Made by a program: the position numbers and the translations under genes | Notes under the pieces: generated by a model | The model's input: the letters and a program-made list of their open reading frames with translations, nothing else | Told to the model about the DNA's origin: nothing | The model's database searches: none | Part shown: positions 1 to 8,429 of the stretch, one piece after another | How the letters are laid out: every line of letters starts with the position of its first letter | Position numbering within the stretch: the stretch's first letter is position 1 | NCBI GenBank assembly: GCA_041392805.1 | Contig: JAWKLJ010000001.1 | Span: 4,524,501 to 4,588,500 of the forward strand | Source of the DNA: Saprospiraceae bacterium | GTDB taxonomy: Bacteria > Bacteroidota > Bacteroidia > Chitinophagales > Saprospiraceae | Reading direction: 5' to 3' | Length of the DNA: 64,000 bases

Positions 1-990
1 CATGCCGTTGGGGTAGGAGAGTCCACCATATTCAGTAGAGGCCTCCATCTTGAAAGCAGCACCACTACCTACGTCCACGCCGAAACTAGTATGTGAGCCT
101 ACGAGAATGACTTCAGAGAAATCATTGCCAAGGCCGGCGGAACAGCCACCATGACTCATATCCAGGTTAAGCACTTTTGATGCCTTTTCTATTTTCATGG
201 TGGTATGACTACCATTGACCTGTACCATTTCAGCTGTCCCAATCTGAATTCTATCATGGCTACTACTATTGGTCTGAAATCCGGTAATGGCCCCCAGGCG
301 CAATTGGCTATGGCCAGAAGCACTATTGATATAACCTCCGTTTTTAAGGTCGAAGGTAGCATGCCGAATATCCAAATCAACTTCCCCAGCCCTTTCGGCG
401 GATAAACTTCCATGACTAACATTGGCATTGAGCGGTCCTGTAGAAGAAAAGAACCCCTTGCTATGCGCCATGTCAATTTTGGCTTCGGAGCCCAATTGGC
501 CGGCACGGAATTCGCCATGTCTAAATTCGATCATGACTTTGGCTGCCATGTCATCGATGGAGGCATGACCATGTTTGTGTCTGAGTTCCAAGTTGTTGGT
601 AGCAGGCAAATACACTACATAATCAACTGAAAGTTTGGCCTGGTTGTTATTGCTCCAAAAATTATCGAGTATTTTGTCGAAAACCGTTTCCGCAGAGACG
701 CTGTTGGCGGAATTTGAAAATTGAATATCAATAGCATCCAAGGCTTTCTGTGCATTAGCTTCTTTGCTCGTTTCTACTTTTATCAGGACTTCAATTTTCA
801 CCTTATTTTGGTTCCAGGTATTTATGTCAACCTTGCCATGCTTATTCGAAATGCTGGTGTTGCCATCAGCTGTGATGTCAAATTCTTTTTTGATGGTTTT
901 GGTGAATTCTTGTAAGGTGGCACTACTTAATTGAAATGAAAAAGTGCAAAAACTAAGGAGTAATAAGAATACTTGCGCAGTTATTTTCAT
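1..990 (-). CDS. DUF4097-like putative adhesin, partial (3' end outside window)
   Basis: An uninterrupted minus-strand frame runs from an ATG at 988-990 to the window edge, giving 330 residues without a stop. It starts with a signal peptide (MKITAQVFLLLLSFCTFSF) followed by a lysine-rich beta-strand pattern (KEFDITADGNTSISNKHGKV) and many short repeating strands carrying 'SHG', 'RHG' or 'KHG' turns (for example RHKHGHASIDD, IEFRHGEF, NVSHGSLS, LDMSHGG). This repeated-strand, exported architecture is that of the Bacteroidota DUF4097/putative auto-transporter adhesin group, whose members are often encoded near sigma factor genes. The function is not known; a beta-helical surface or periplasmic protein is the best guess. 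It is truncated only by the window edge, not visibly damaged. Confidence 0.8.
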   Translation of the reverse strand, partial: MKITAQVFLLLLSFCTFSFQLSSATLQEFTKTIKKEFDITADGNTSISNKHGKVDINTWNQNKVKIEVLIKVETSKEANAQKALDAIDIQFSNSANSVSAETVFDKILDNFWSNNNQAKLSVDYVVYLPATNNLELRHKHGHASIDDMAAKVMIEFRHGEFRAGQLGSEAKIDMAHSKGFFSSTGPLNANVSHGSLSAERAGEVDLDIRHATFDLKNGGYINSASGHSQLRLGAITGFQTNSSSHDRIQIGTAEMVQVNGSHTTMKIEKASKVLNLDMSHGGCSAGLGNDFSEVILVGSHTSFGVDVGSGAAFKMEASTEYGGLSYPNGM

Positions 991-1120
991 TGCTAAAATT
1001 TTTTATGTTGAAATATTAATGATAAAGACATCAAATTATTGAAAGGGTTGGAATATAAGCATCATGTAAACTAATGATGCAAAAATAACCAGGTCCCCCC
1101 TATCGTCCCTGTTTAATTCC

Positions 1121-1254
1121 TGGACTTTTGACATTTGCTGTTTTGAAGTCGGAAGTCGGAAGTCGAAAAGGCTCGCAATTATCCCACTTTTCCGATTTCC
1201 GACTTCCCACTTCTAGTCTGGAAACGAAGGATTTTCCAAAGCGTCAAAAGTCCA
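1121..1254. repeat. Inverted-repeat element, GGAAGTCGG family, copy A
   Basis: The ends are perfect 12-bp inverted repeats: TGGACTTTTGAC at 1121-1132 and its complement at 1243-1254. Inside are repeated GGAAGTC/GACTTCC units that can pair into a long hairpin. The flanks share TTAATTC (1113-1119 and 1256-1262), a possible but AT-rich target duplication. The element lies in the 414-bp gap between the DUF4097-like gene and the serine dehydratase gene; I see nothing else in that gap. A related copy in the opposite orientation lies at 59405-59556. Confidence 0.7.
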
Positions 1255-1404
1255 ATTAATTCAGAAAGGGAAAAATAAAAGCAGGTCTTTTGTAGGGTCA
1301 TGCCAAGATGCGTAGTATAAAAAAAGCACCAATTTCTTTCTTTTACAAAGCTTTTAGATTAACTATGTCCTTCGTAAGACCAAATACAACACAAAGCCCT
1401 AAGC

Positions 1405-2823
1405 ATGGAATCCATTAGTGCCTTTGAGATCATCAAAGTAGGCATAGGTCCATCGAGCTCACATACGATGGGGCCTTGGAAAGCTGCCGAAATGTTTCTT
1501 GCCTTATTGGAGGAGGCCCATCCTATTGAAGCTATTCAGCAGCTTAAAATTTACCTTTACGGCTCGCTTGCCTTGACCGGTATCGGCCATGGAACGGATG
1601 TGGCAGTGCTCATGGGCTTGAGTGGAGAGGATTATACCCAAATTGATACAGATACCATTCCACATCGGGTAGCGGTCATCAAAAGCCAATCAAAGCTATT
1701 ATTGAATGGCAAATACTTGCTCCCTTTTTCCTATGAAAGTGATATCATTTTTGCCATGAATCAATTCCTGCCTTTCCATGCCAATGGGATGCGCTTTGAG
1801 GCATTCCTGAAAGATGGACAAGGTTTTTCCAAGGAATATTTTTCCGTTGGAGGCGGGTTTGTGGCCACCGAAGAAGATAGAATTATCAATAAGGACCCAA
1901 TCGAAACGGCTTATCCTTGTCATAAAGCGCAAGATATTGCGACCAATTGCCATAAGTTAGGATTGACGGTCAGTGACTTGGTGATGTTGAATGAACAAGC
2001 CTGGCGTTCAGTAGAGGAGACCCGGGCTTTGGCTTTGTCGATCTGGAAAGAGATCAAGGCTTGTATTTTCAGAGGTGTAAATAAGACAGGGCAATTGCCA
2101 GGAGGGTTGGGGGTAAAAAGGCGAGCATCTGAATTGAATGCGCGTTTGCTAAAAGGTGCCAGCTATGAAAAGCTGGAAGATTGGTTGGACCTGATTAAAA
2201 AGGCGGAAAATTCTTTCACCAATATCAACAAGTGGGTGAGCTGTTTTGCATTAGCCGTAAATGAAGAAAATGCGGCCTTTGGCAGAGTAGTGACAGCGCC
2301 GACCAATGGGGCGTCAGGTGTTATTCCTGCAGTGCTTATGTATGGCTATTGTTTCGAAAAACTGGAAGAGGAACATATTATCCGCTTTCTACTGGTAGCT
2401 GGCGAAATTGGCACTATTTTCAAAAAAAATGCGACCATTTCAGCTGCGATGGGTGGCTGCCAGGCTGAGATCGGGGTATCCTCCGCGATGGCAGCTGCTG
2501 GCCTGACGGAGGTCCTTGGCGGCACTCCCGAGCAAGTCCTGATGGCCGCAGAGATTGCGATGGAGCATCACCTGGGGTTAACGTGTGATCCCATTGGAGG
2601 GCTGGTTCAAATCCCCTGTATCGAGCGAAATACGATGGGCTCCATTAAGGCCATTACGGCTTCCCACATCGCTTTGGAAAGCGATCCAAGCGCAGCCAAA
2701 GTGAGCTTAGATAGTGTGATCAAATCAATGTGGGAAACCGCTAAAGACATGCATCATAACTACAAAGAAACCTCGGCGGGCGGCCTGGCGGTTAATGTTT
2801 CTGTTATTTTGCCGGAATGTTAG
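1405..2823 (+). CDS. sdaA: L-serine ammonia-lyase (single-chain, iron-sulfur type)
   Basis: This enzyme deaminates L-serine to pyruvate and ammonia using a [4Fe-4S] cluster. The 472-residue protein opens with the family hallmark GPSSSHT (residues 15-21), has the N-terminal beta domain over about the first 150 residues and the alpha catalytic domain after residue ~190 (VTAPTNGASGVIPAVL). Three cysteines at residues 352 (MGGC), 394 (LTCDP) and 405 (IPCIE) have the 42/11 spacing expected for the cluster ligands of this family. It is monocistronic and convergent with the TraB gene downstream, from which it is separated by a hairpin. The start is the first ATG before the conserved motif. Confidence 0.95.
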   Translation: MESISAFEIIKVGIGPSSSHTMGPWKAAEMFLALLEEAHPIEAIQQLKIYLYGSLALTGIGHGTDVAVLMGLSGEDYTQIDTDTIPHRVAVIKSQSKLLLNGKYLLPFSYESDIIFAMNQFLPFHANGMRFEAFLKDGQGFSKEYFSVGGGFVATEEDRIINKDPIETAYPCHKAQDIATNCHKLGLTVSDLVMLNEQAWRSVEETRALALSIWKEIKACIFRGVNKTGQLPGGLGVKRRASELNARLLKGASYEKLEDWLDLIKKAENSFTNINKWVSCFALAVNEENAAFGRVVTAPTNGASGVIPAVLMYGYCFEKLEEEHIIRFLLVAGEIGTIFKKNATISAAMGGCQAEIGVSSAMAAAGLTEVLGGTPEQVLMAAEIAMEHHLGLTCDPIGGLVQIPCIERNTMGSIKAITASHIALESDPSAAKVSLDSVIKSMWETAKDMHHNYKETSAGGLAVNVSVILPEC

Positions 2824-2843
2824 CGCACTAGGTTGGCGACTGA

Positions 2844-2893
2844 GAGATATCGTTGAAAAAAACGACAGCTGTTGTGTTTTTCAACGACATCTC
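2844..2893. repeat. Hairpin between convergent genes
   Basis: A 17-bp stem with one mismatch is formed by 2844-2860 (GAGATATCGTTGAAAAA) and 2877-2893 (TTTTTCAACGACATCTC). It separates the 3' ends of the serine dehydratase and TraB genes. Neither strand has a clean downstream T-run, so it is not a textbook terminator, although it may act as one for both. Its right half is nearly the same as the hairpin at 60750-60774. Confidence 0.6.
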
Positions 2894-2901
2894 AAAAACT
2901 A

Positions 2902-3828
2902 CTATTTATTTGCAATGGGGGTCACTTGGTAGCCCGCATCTTTTAGCAATTTCACTACGCCATTTTCACCTCCAAGGTGGCCACTACCCACTGCAAAAAA
3001 AGTGGATTTGTCTTTTGCCATCTCGCCAATTTTGGGGATCCAATTTTTGTTTCTTTTGTCAATGAGGAATTGACCGAATTCCTCTCCACCGGATTGGCTT
3101 ACCATCATTTTTTGCAGCGCATCAATGTTTTGTGTTTTGTAGACCTGGATTAAATCGGTGAAGATATTTTGCATTGCCTCCATATCGTTAATGGTTTCCG
3201 TCAACAAATCAGCTTGCTTTTGGTAGCCAATATCTTCCATGGCGGCCAATTGGTCCAATACGCTTTCTAAACCGTAAATTTCTTTATTGGCTTCCTTGGC
3301 CATCGCCATTAAACTGCCTTCATAAGAAGCAGGTGTACCTTCTATAAAGCGAGACAAAAAGAGCGAAGAGGTCAAGATCGGTTGCCAACCTTTAAAAGGG
3401 TCGACGCCAACGCCCAGTGTCGCTTTCAATAAGGCATCTATTTGCTTGTAATCTTCCTCGCTAACCAATTGATCGAGGGTTGTGCCATCCTTCATTCCTG
3501 CGTTTTGCATCAACTCCATTTGCAGATTGGGATTGTCCATATCGAGTTCCATGACAACCTGTTCGCTGGCTGAAAAGGCGGCCTTAGTAGCTTCGGTGAG
3601 AAAAAAGTCCGCTTCGGGGATCAGGTGGATGGTTCCATACAGGTAAGCGGTTTGAATCCCTTTTCCTTCGATCTTCCACAAGAGGGTATTGTCGTTTTCT
3701 GCCGCTTTGAGGATCGTTTGTGGATTGGCAACCGTGGCAGATACTGCATCCTGGGCTGCATTTCTGCAAACAAAGCTAACCATGAGGCATAAAACAATCC
3801 CTAATGTTTTTGACATTACATTTTTCAT
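2902..3828 (-). CDS. TraB/GumN family protein
   Basis: A 308-residue exported protein of the TraB/GumN family, which is related to TIKI-type metalloproteases. The signal peptide is MKNVMSKTLGIVLCLMVSFV, followed by the family hallmarks YLYGTIHLIP (GTIH at residues 65-68) and a C-terminal GSGHLGGENGVVKLLKDAGY (GxxHL..G..G...LL...GY). These His and Glu residues are the conserved family positions. The frame stays open upstream to 4089, but that extension would overlap the divergent sigma factor gene and lacks a signal peptide, so the start at 3828 is preferred. No bacterial substrate is established. The upstream leader holds a short dispersed hairpin (3865-3913). Confidence 0.85.
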   Translation of the reverse strand: MKNVMSKTLGIVLCLMVSFVCRNAAQDAVSATVANPQTILKAAENDNTLLWKIEGKGIQTAYLYGTIHLIPEADFFLTEATKAAFSASEQVVMELDMDNPNLQMELMQNAGMKDGTTLDQLVSEEDYKQIDALLKATLGVGVDPFKGWQPILTSSLFLSRFIEGTPASYEGSLMAMAKEANKEIYGLESVLDQLAAMEDIGYQKQADLLTETINDMEAMQNIFTDLIQVYKTQNIDALQKMMVSQSGGEEFGQFLIDKRNKNWIPKIGEMAKDKSTFFAVGSGHLGGENGVVKLLKDAGYQVTPIANK

Positions 3829-3864
3829 ATGATTACAAATTTTAAGGTTAAATGCTTCGCAAGC

Positions 3865-3913
3865 CATCAGCAGTTTCCTAAAGTACGTCTCGGATAGACT
3901 TCTGATGTCTGAG
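3865..3913. repeat. Short dispersed hairpin, CATCAG-AGTTT family, copy 1
   Basis: CATCAGCAGTTT (3865-3876) and ACTTCTGATG (3898-3907) pair around a ~21-base loop, followed by TCTGAG. The same layout recurs at 61570-61620, with shared outer bases and partly shared loop bases (AAGTA, GGA). It lies in the divergent intergenic region between the TraB and sigma factor genes. Confidence 0.55.
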
Positions 3914-4045
3914 GCGATCTTTTTAAATTTCTTTATTTGGTTAGTAATTGGAGGGCCCTTATTATTACAGGCATAAAATAAGAAAGCAATTAATAATCGG
4001 TAGACTGTAATAATCATCCGATGAATTATACTAATTAAAAGACGA

Positions 4046-4561
4046 GTGGAAGAAACCTTTAAACATATCATCGATGAGCATAATGGCATTTTGTTTAAAA
4101 TTGCCAGGTCTTATGCATTTGAAAAGGTTGATTTCGATGATTTGTACCAGGAAATGCTGATTCAATTATGGCAATCTTTTCCTCGTTTTGAAGGCAAATC
4201 AAAGGTTTCGACGTGGATTTATCGGGTAGCACTCAATACAGCCCTTACCTTTAATAAGCAGAAAAAAAAACGAGTGTCGTCTACCGTAATAGCAGACTGG
4301 ATAGCCGAAAAAGCAGATGATGGTCCAGAATCATTAGCTCATGAGCGGCAACAGCAAAAACGAATAGATTTATTGTATCAATGCATCAATGAATTGGCCA
4401 AGGAGGAGCGGGCTTTGATTTTATTACACCTGGAAGGAAAAACGTATGATGAGACAGCTGAAATTTTAGGTATAACGATCAATTATGTCGGCGTGAAAAT
4501 CATGCGCATAAAAAAAAGGTTGTTTAATTTATTAAGTGAAAGGGGATATGGAGGAATTTGA
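4046..4561 (+). CDS. RNA polymerase sigma factor, ECF (sigma-70) family
   Basis: A 171-residue ECF-type sigma factor that would direct RNA polymerase to a specific regulon. Region 2 is clear (KVDFDDLYQEMLIQLWQSFPRFEGKSKVSTWIYRVALNTAL, residues ~30-70), and region 4 ends in the helix-turn-helix YDETAEILGITINYVGVKIMRIKKRL. The only start consistent with family length is GTG at 4046; there is a stop 22 bases upstream in frame and no ATG. The gene overlaps the following membrane protein gene by 14 bases, so the two are co-translated, which suggests that the partner controls or senses for this sigma factor. Confidence 0.9.
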   Translation: MEETFKHIIDEHNGILFKIARSYAFEKVDFDDLYQEMLIQLWQSFPRFEGKSKVSTWIYRVALNTALTFNKQKKKRVSSTVIADWIAEKADDGPESLAHERQQQKRIDLLYQCINELAKEERALILLHLEGKTYDETAEILGITINYVGVKIMRIKKRLFNLLSERGYGGI

Positions 4562-5177
4562 TTTGAATGCAATATGGGAGCGGAGTGAAGAAGATGCCAC
4601 TGCATACTACCAAGCCTTGGAAGGGCAGGTTGTTGTATTGGCTCGTCAGCAATCCTCAAGTATTGTGCAGCGGATCAAGCGGAATGCCTGGATAGAGCTC
4701 TTTTCAGGCATTATTTTATGGGCCGCTCTTTTTTATTGGTTTATAGATAGCCCATTGATAGGGTATTTATCTCTTTTTGGATGTATCCTTTATGTCATTA
4801 CAGGCATAGGGCTTTACAAAATGCTGGTGCGCATCAAGGTGCTGAATGCAATGAAAGTCAGTGAAAGTTTAGCTGGCTATTTAAAATTATTCAGAAAATC
4901 CTACCGGCGGGTCAAGATAATGATGTACGTCTTGGTGCCCATTGGGTATGTACTCGGATTTTTCATAGGCTATTTGGCGGCAGGGGGTGAGCCCTCTGAT
5001 ATTCGACACCCTTGGCGGTTAGGGATCGTGATGCTAATTTCTATTGCCTTCCTCAGTGGGTTTATCTGGTTTACTACACGTAAATACATGTATTGGATGT
5101 ATGGCAAACATATTGATCAGTTGCAGACGATATACGATAACCTAACTAAAGGGGAACTCAATGACTCGTCCCCATAG
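4548..5177 (+). CDS. Membrane protein encoded with the sigma factor (possible anti-sigma partner)
   Basis: A 209-residue protein with no family I recognise. The N-terminus is acidic and soluble (MEEFDLNAIWERSEEDATAYY), then two hydrophobic segments follow (about residues 45-90), a basic linker (FRKSYRRVKIMM) and two more segments (about residues 120-195). Its 14-base overlap with the ECF sigma gene indicates translational coupling. Small membrane proteins in this position are often anti-sigma factors, but no ZAS or FecR-like motif is visible, so that role is inference. The ATG at 4548, preceded by AAGGGG, is chosen over an in-frame upstream GTG. Confidence 0.75.
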   Translation: MEEFDLNAIWERSEEDATAYYQALEGQVVVLARQQSSSIVQRIKRNAWIELFSGIILWAALFYWFIDSPLIGYLSLFGCILYVITGIGLYKMLVRIKVLNAMKVSESLAGYLKLFRKSYRRVKIMMYVLVPIGYVLGFFIGYLAAGGEPSDIRHPWRLGIVMLISIAFLSGFIWFTTRKYMYWMYGKHIDQLQTIYDNLTKGELNDSSP

Positions 5178-5227
5178 TACAAGCCACCCCGATTTTGCCC
5201 AAGCAGCTAAAAGTTACCAAACAGCTT

Positions 5228-5425
5228 CTAGGACCTCTTGCTTTTCCTCATTTGTTTAGGGAAGAGATTCGAATTTCCTCTTCGAGTAGGTAATTCTCCC
5301 CTTCGAGTGGTTTTTACCTGCACATTTTCCGCAGTTGGACAGCCTGTTTTTCGACTACAAGAAGAAGTCGTGAAGCAAACACTTATTATAAAACAAAAGC
5401 CTAGAAAGAAAAATATTTTTTTCAT
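5228..5425 (-). CDS. Small lipoprotein
   Basis: A 65-residue protein with a lipoprotein signal peptide (MKKIFFFLGFCFIISVCFTTSSC, lipobox TSSC) and a short basic tail containing CPTAENVQ, TRRGELPTRRG and NLFPKQMRKSKR. The Cys-Pro near the N-terminus and the RRG/NLFPK tail resemble a small conserved lipoprotein I associate with Bacteroidota genomes, but its function is unknown. The start at 5425 is chosen because the signal peptide begins there; an upstream in-frame ATG (5467) would add 14 residues before it. An overlapping plus-strand frame is treated as a shadow. Confidence 0.6.
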   Translation of the reverse strand: MKKIFFFLGFCFIISVCFTTSSCSRKTGCPTAENVQVKTTRRGELPTRRGNSNLFPKQMRKSKRS

Positions 5426-5727
5426 CAGTATAAATCTTATTGAATGTCGACAAAGCTTTCGAAGCAAATATACATATTAATAGGATTTAATATAAGATAT
5501 TGTTCCGAGTAAAAAAAATTAAACCCTAGTAAAACTGCCTCTCGGGTGCTATTTTTAGCTATAATCCCGTTAGTGTATCTCAGCCTAAAAATCCTTTGTT
5601 TTGATTAAAATATTAAAAAAATGGATTTGCTACAATAATAACGTCCAAAAGAACGCTTTGGTATACGATAAAAACGGTCAAAATCCCCGTATTTTCTAGC
5701 TTTCTAGCTTTTTTTGCCATAGAAAGC

Positions 5728-5758
5728 TTGGTTTTACAAAAGCAAGGGTATAAATTTG
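5728..5758 (+). promoter_or_regulatory. Bacteroidota-type promoter of the HU gene
   Basis: TTG at 5728-5730, a 20-base spacer and TAAATTTG at 5751-5758 match the -33/-7 pattern of Bacteroidota sigma-A promoters (TTTG, TAnnTTTG). The HU start lies 34 bases downstream. The rest of the gap 5426-5727 is AT-rich and shows nothing I recognise. Confidence 0.65.
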
Positions 5759-5792
5759 CCCGACCATTTTAAAATAATCAAAAATTGTTGAA

Positions 5793-6065
5793 ATGAACAA
5801 AGGAGATTTAATCAGCAAGGTTGCAGAAAGCGCTGGTGTATCTAAAGCGCAAGCAGAAGATGCATTGAATGCTGTACTAGATGGCATTGGTGGAGCCCTG
5901 AAAAGCGGCGACTCTGTGACCCTAGTAGGTTTCGGTACTTTCTCAATATCTCGACGTGAAGCACGCAGTGGTAGAAACCCACAAACCGGTGAAACAATTA
6001 AAATCGCGGCTAAAAATGTTATCAAATTTAAGCCCGGTAAAAAATTGACTGACTCTGCAAACTAA
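5793..6065 (+). CDS. hup: HU family DNA-binding protein
   Basis: A 90-residue histone-like protein that bends and compacts DNA. It has the N-terminal helical dimerisation part (MNKGDLISKVAESAGVSKAQAEDALNAVLDGI) and the beta-arm with the signature GFGTFSISRREARSGRNPQTGETIKI, including the tip proline that intercalates DNA. The length is standard. It is a single-gene unit with its own promoter (5728-5758) and a strong terminator after an inverted-repeat element (6269-6305). It is the only HU-type gene in the window. Confidence 0.95.
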   Translation: MNKGDLISKVAESAGVSKAQAEDALNAVLDGIGGALKSGDSVTLVGFGTFSISRREARSGRNPQTGETIKIAAKNVIKFKPGKKLTDSAN

Positions 6066-6084
6066 TTTTTATTAGTTTCACCTT

Positions 6085-6244
6085 AGGTATGGTAAACTAA
6101 TAAATTTACATTCTTTGACTTGTTCTTTCGCCATCATGCTGCGTTAAAAAGCCTCGTCAATGCCCTGCATTGTCTACATTTTTTGCCTTGCCTGATGACA
6201 AAATAACTTCGTCAAAAAACGCAATTCATTAATTCACCATACCT
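6085..6244. repeat. Inverted-repeat element, AGGTATGGT family
   Basis: The outer 21 bp at each end are inverted copies with four mismatches: AGGTATGGTAAACTAATAAA at the left and ATTCATTAATTCACCATACCT-type sequence at the right. The interior contains TGCGTT...AACGCA arms and CGTC/GACG repeats. The left end also pairs with sequence just outside it (6068-6078 with 6094-6104), giving a hairpin right after the HU stop. The left end recurs at 19433, where it is interrupted by another element. The rest of the gap to 6515 holds the HU terminator and an AT-rich leader with a possible -7 box (TACATTTG, 6385-6392). Confidence 0.65.
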
Positions 6245-6268
6245 TACACTTTCGAAAGATAAAAGAAT

Positions 6269-6305
6269 AAGAGCTACTCCTATTGATTGCGAGTGGCTCT
6301 TTTTC
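6269..6305 (+). terminator. Rho-independent terminator downstream of HU
   Basis: AAGAGCTACTC and GAGTGGCTCTT form an 11-bp stem (one U-G pair) with an 11-base loop, followed by a T-run. It is placed to end HU transcription after the 6085-6244 element. Confidence 0.8.
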
Positions 6306-6515
6306 ATTTCCAGGTGTCACTTCTATCATGACATTAATTTTACAAATAAGTAGGGACTTAGGAAAAAAAATCCTTTGCATGTTTTACATTTGTGCACAAT
6401 TAGCCGCCTTTGCTAATTTCAGCATATTTATGGCTGTATTCCTGTGTTTTTCAATGCCCTAGCCTATTTATTTTGGTTCTCTGACAGTTTATTCTTTACC
6501 AACGACTAACTTATC

Positions 6516-7361
6516 ATGGCTGATATTCAAAAGCTTTCACAAATTGCCTCTCAGGTGCGCCGCGATATTATCCGGCAAACGCATCAGGCTGCCAGCGGAC
6601 ATCCAGGCGGCTCTCTTGGGTGTACAGAATTCTTTGTAGCCCTTTATTTCCACCTTATGAAACACGATCCTGCTTTTCATATGAATGGTGCAGGAGAAGA
6701 TGTTTTTTTCCTGTCTAATGGCCACATCTCGCCTGTATGGTACAGCGTGTTGGCCAGAAGTGGTTATTTTCCGGTCGAAGAATTGGCCAGTTTTAGGCAA
6801 ATCAATTCTCGCATGCAGGGACACCCTGCTACCCACGAAGGATTACCTGGCATTCGGGTAGCCTCTGGATCACTTGGACAAGGCATGTCCGTTGCGATTG
6901 GTATGGCATTGGCCAAAAAACTCAATGGCGACGACAAGACCATTTACGCCCTGACGGGTGATGGCGAATTGGAGGAAGGCCAGGTATGGGAAGCTATGAT
7001 GTTTGCTGCTCATCATAAGGTTGACAATCTTATCGTTACGGTTGACTGGAATGGCCAACAAATTGATGGCCCTACAGAAGAAGTCATGTCTCTGGGAGAC
7101 TTGCCAGCCAAATGGGCTGCCTTTGGTTGGGAAATTGTCCACCTAGAAGCGGGCAATGATATGGCGGAGGTGGTCAAAGCACTGGAAGTGGCCAAGTCCA
7201 AAACAGGAAAAGGCAAGCCTGTTGTCGTCATGATGAAAACAGAAATGGGGTATGGCGTCGACTTTATGCAAGGCACCCACAAGTGGCACGGCAAAGCGCC
7301 TAATGCCGAACAAACAGCGAATGCCTTGGCACAATTAGAAGAAACCTTGGGAGATTATTAG
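6516..7361 (+). CDS. Transketolase, N-terminal (TPP-binding) subunit
   Basis: The 281-residue first half of a split transketolase, which moves two-carbon units between sugar phosphates in the pentose phosphate pathway. It carries the phosphate/TPP-binding pattern SGHPGGSLGCTEFFVALY (residues ~30-48) and the thiamine diphosphate motif GDGELEEGQVWEAMMFAAHHKVDN...N. The second half is encoded next (7449-8405), and the two chains must associate to form the active site. It begins a run of five plus-strand genes ending in xylose isomerase, so it probably supplies the step that consumes xylulose-5-phosphate. Confidence 0.93.
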   Translation: MADIQKLSQIASQVRRDIIRQTHQAASGHPGGSLGCTEFFVALYFHLMKHDPAFHMNGAGEDVFFLSNGHISPVWYSVLARSGYFPVEELASFRQINSRMQGHPATHEGLPGIRVASGSLGQGMSVAIGMALAKKLNGDDKTIYALTGDGELEEGQVWEAMMFAAHHKVDNLIVTVDWNGQQIDGPTEEVMSLGDLPAKWAAFGWEIVHLEAGNDMAEVVKALEVAKSKTGKGKPVVVMMKTEMGYGVDFMQGTHKWHGKAPNAEQTANALAQLEETLGDY

Positions 7362-7374
7362 TGAATTGTTACAG

Positions 7375-7425
7375 GTTATAAGGTACTGATTTAAGAAGTG
7401 AATTTGGTGACTTCTACCTTATAAC
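7375..7425. repeat. Hairpin between the two transketolase genes
   Basis: GTTATAAGGTA (7375-7385) and TACCTTATAAC (7415-7425) are perfect inverted repeats, with an inner GAAGT/ACTTC pair. It fills most of the 87-base gap between the two subunit genes. It has no T-run, so it may stabilise or process the operon mRNA, or be a repeat relic. Confidence 0.6.
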
Positions 7426-7448
7426 AAGTAATTAACATACCTAAAAAA

Positions 7449-8405
7449 ATGTTAGATAAAATAATTGATTCTGGCAAAAAAGCCACCCGCGACGGTTTTG
7501 GCGAAGGGCTTCATGCCATTGGACAACAAAATAGCGAGGTGATCGCCTTGTGTGCGGACTTGATTGGATCTTTAAAAATGGAGGCCTTCATTGAAGACTT
7601 TCCAGAACGGTTTATTCAGGTAGGTATTGCAGAAGCCAATATGATGGGGATTGCCGCTGGTTTAGCAACTGCAGGAAAGATCCCTTATACGGGTACTTTT
7701 GCCAATTTCTCAACAGGCAGGGTATATGATCAAATCAGGCAGTCTATTGCCTATTCGCATAAAAATGTAAAGATTTGTGCTTCACACGCTGGGTTGACCC
7801 TGGGTGAAGATGGTGCTACGCACCAAATTCTGGAAGACATCGGTATGATGCGAATGTTGCCTGGTTTTACGGTTATCAATCCTTGTGATTTTAACCAGAC
7901 CAAGGCTGCTACCATAGCGATTGCGGCACATTATGGGCCCGTGTATCTCCGTTTTGGTCGACCTAATTGGCCTAATTTTACCCCCGAAAACCAAGTTTTC
8001 GAAATTGGCAAAGCGTTGTTGTTGAACGAAGGAACTGACGTCAGCGTATTTGCTACGGGCCATATGGTTTGGAATGCAGTGGAAGCGGCCAAATTACTGG
8101 CCAAAGAAGGCATTAGTGTCGAACTAATCAATATCCATACGATTAAGCCATTGGATGAAGCCGCTATTCTGGCTTCTGCCAGTAAGACCAAAGCGGTGGT
8201 CACTGCCGAAGAACATCAACGCAATGGAGGATTGGGCGATGCAGTAGCGCAGGTTTTGGCACAACACCAACCTACTCCTCAAGCCTATGTTGCGGTTAAT
8301 GATAGCTTTGGAGAAAGTGGTAAGCCGGAAGAACTCCTTGGCAAGTATGGGTTGGGTGTACAGGACATTGTGGCAGCCATTAGAAGCGTCCTTAAACGAA
8401 AGTAA
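7449..8405 (+). CDS. Transketolase, C-terminal subunit
   Basis: The 318-residue second half of the split transketolase, with the pyrimidine-binding domain (VGIAEANMMGIAAGLATAGKIPYTGTFANF, residues ~58-87; SHAGLTLGEDGATHQ) and the C-terminal domain (residues ~190-318). The catalytic Glu of the IAEANM segment activates thiamine diphosphate. It partners the upstream subunit and lies 24 bases before the Cys/Met PLP enzyme gene, which suggests one transcript. Such split transketolases are widespread in bacteria and archaea. Confidence 0.93.
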   Translation: MLDKIIDSGKKATRDGFGEGLHAIGQQNSEVIALCADLIGSLKMEAFIEDFPERFIQVGIAEANMMGIAAGLATAGKIPYTGTFANFSTGRVYDQIRQSIAYSHKNVKICASHAGLTLGEDGATHQILEDIGMMRMLPGFTVINPCDFNQTKAATIAIAAHYGPVYLRFGRPNWPNFTPENQVFEIGKALLLNEGTDVSVFATGHMVWNAVEAAKLLAKEGISVELINIHTIKPLDEAAILASASKTKAVVTAEEHQRNGGLGDAVAQVLAQHQPTPQAYVAVNDSFGESGKPEELLGKYGLGVQDIVAAIRSVLKRK

Positions 8406-8429
8406 CTTTTTTATAATCCCTGGTCAACA

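Noticed and set aside
2844..2893. Bidirectional intrinsic terminator
   Set aside because: The stem is good, but neither strand has a proper T-run after it, so it is listed as a hairpin repeat only.
5238..5480. 80-residue plus-strand frame
   Set aside because: It is the complement of the small lipoprotein gene, which has a clear signal peptide and lipobox.
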